Shown piece after piece: positions 63,850 to 64,000 of a stretch of 64,000 nt of DNA (the stretch's first letter is position 1; the number at the start of each line of letters is the position of its first letter). The notes beneath the pieces are model-generated. The model worked only from the letters and a program-made list of their open reading frames with translations. It was not told where the DNA came from and searched no databases. The position numbers were made by a program, and so were the translations under genes. This stretch comes from Nitrospira sp. (GTDB lineage: Bacteria; Nitrospirota; Nitrospiria; Nitrospirales; Nitrospiraceae), in contig JALDRG010000005.1 of NCBI GenBank assembly GCA_031315995.1, forward strand, positions 242,432-306,431. The letters run 5' to 3'.

Positions 63850-64000
63850 ATGCCCAACGCGAGTGGAAGCACTGTGAATACACGAGTTTGCTGGAAGGAA
63901 TGGAGACGGTCGATGACTGCCGCTGCGGTCGTGCTGGTGGTCGGAGGTACGGCTCTGCCCATTGAGTCGAAAACCCTCCATCACTTGCGCCAAGTCGGAT
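63850..64000 (+). CDS. Exported protein, 5' part only, probably pilus-related
   Basis: The track lacks this frame because it runs off the window edge. From the ATG at 63850, 50 codons are open to position 64000. A GGAG lies about 12 nt upstream. The N-terminus is basic and then hydrophobic (MTAAAVVLVVGGTALPIE), a signal peptide. Following pilMNO, the usual next genes are pilP (lipoprotein) and pilQ (secretin); no lipobox Cys is visible in the part shown, so I leave the choice open. Confidence 0.6.
   Translation, partial: MPNASGSTVNTRVCWKEWRRSMTAAAVVLVVGGTALPIESKTLHHLRQVG

Noticed and set aside
1-64000. CRISPR array, insertion sequence or prophage
   Set aside because: No regularly spaced direct repeats, no transposase or integrase frame and no terminal inverted repeats were seen; the only long direct repeat is the tuf pair.

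Overview
The window looks like a chromosomal segment from a Gram-negative bacterium of the phylum Nitrospirota, most likely Nitrospira or a close relative. This rests on protein character and gene order and is an inference; a 16S or concatenated ribosomal-protein tree would settle it. Gram-negative features are the lptC-lptA-lptB set, several lipobox lipoproteins, RlpA, sigma-54 and a pilMNO cluster. No insertion sequence, prophage or CRISPR array was seen.

Left part (1-22 kb), accessory and envelope genes. Mostly minus strand to 10.3 kb: a 3'-truncated gene missing from the ORF track (long Pro/Ala/Thr linker and a nuclease-like C-terminus), a receiver-only response regulator, two envelope proteins, a 43-residue membrane peptide, tRNA-Arg(CCU), a lipoprotein with a duplicated Cys motif, and a four-gene cluster of an ABC-2 ATPase, a permease, a GldG-like protein and a DUF4340 protein. 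From 10.5 kb come plus-strand exported proteins, RlpA and a HEAT-repeat protein. Then, on the minus strand, lie a coiled-coil membrane protein, a second HEAT-repeat protein, alpha-glucan phosphorylase and an unknown gene. A UvrD-type helicase and a putative secreted metallopeptidase follow on the plus strand.

Central part (22-56 kb), the translation and transcription superoperon, all plus strand: tRNA-Tyr, tRNA-Gly, tRNA-Thr, tuf, rpmG, tRNA-Trp, secE, nusG, rplK, rplA, rplJ, rplL, rpoB, rpoC, rpsL, rpsG, fusA, a second tuf, then the complete S10, spc and alpha clusters with secY, adk, map, infA, rpmJ, rpoA and rplQ, closed by a strong hairpin. Two oddities stand out. L10 and L7/L12 share one uninterrupted reading frame, with an internal start for free L7/L12. 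The two tuf genes are almost identical, but the downstream copy lacks one glycine at a site linked to kirromycin resistance.

Right part (56-64 kb): lptC-lptA-lptB-rpoN-hpf-rapZ (ptsN is absent from its usual place), then a small MerR-type regulator with its own promoter, and pilM-pilN-pilO followed by a truncated exported gene. Starts were chosen from Shine-Dalgarno spacing and family length, and differ from the ORF track in many places.
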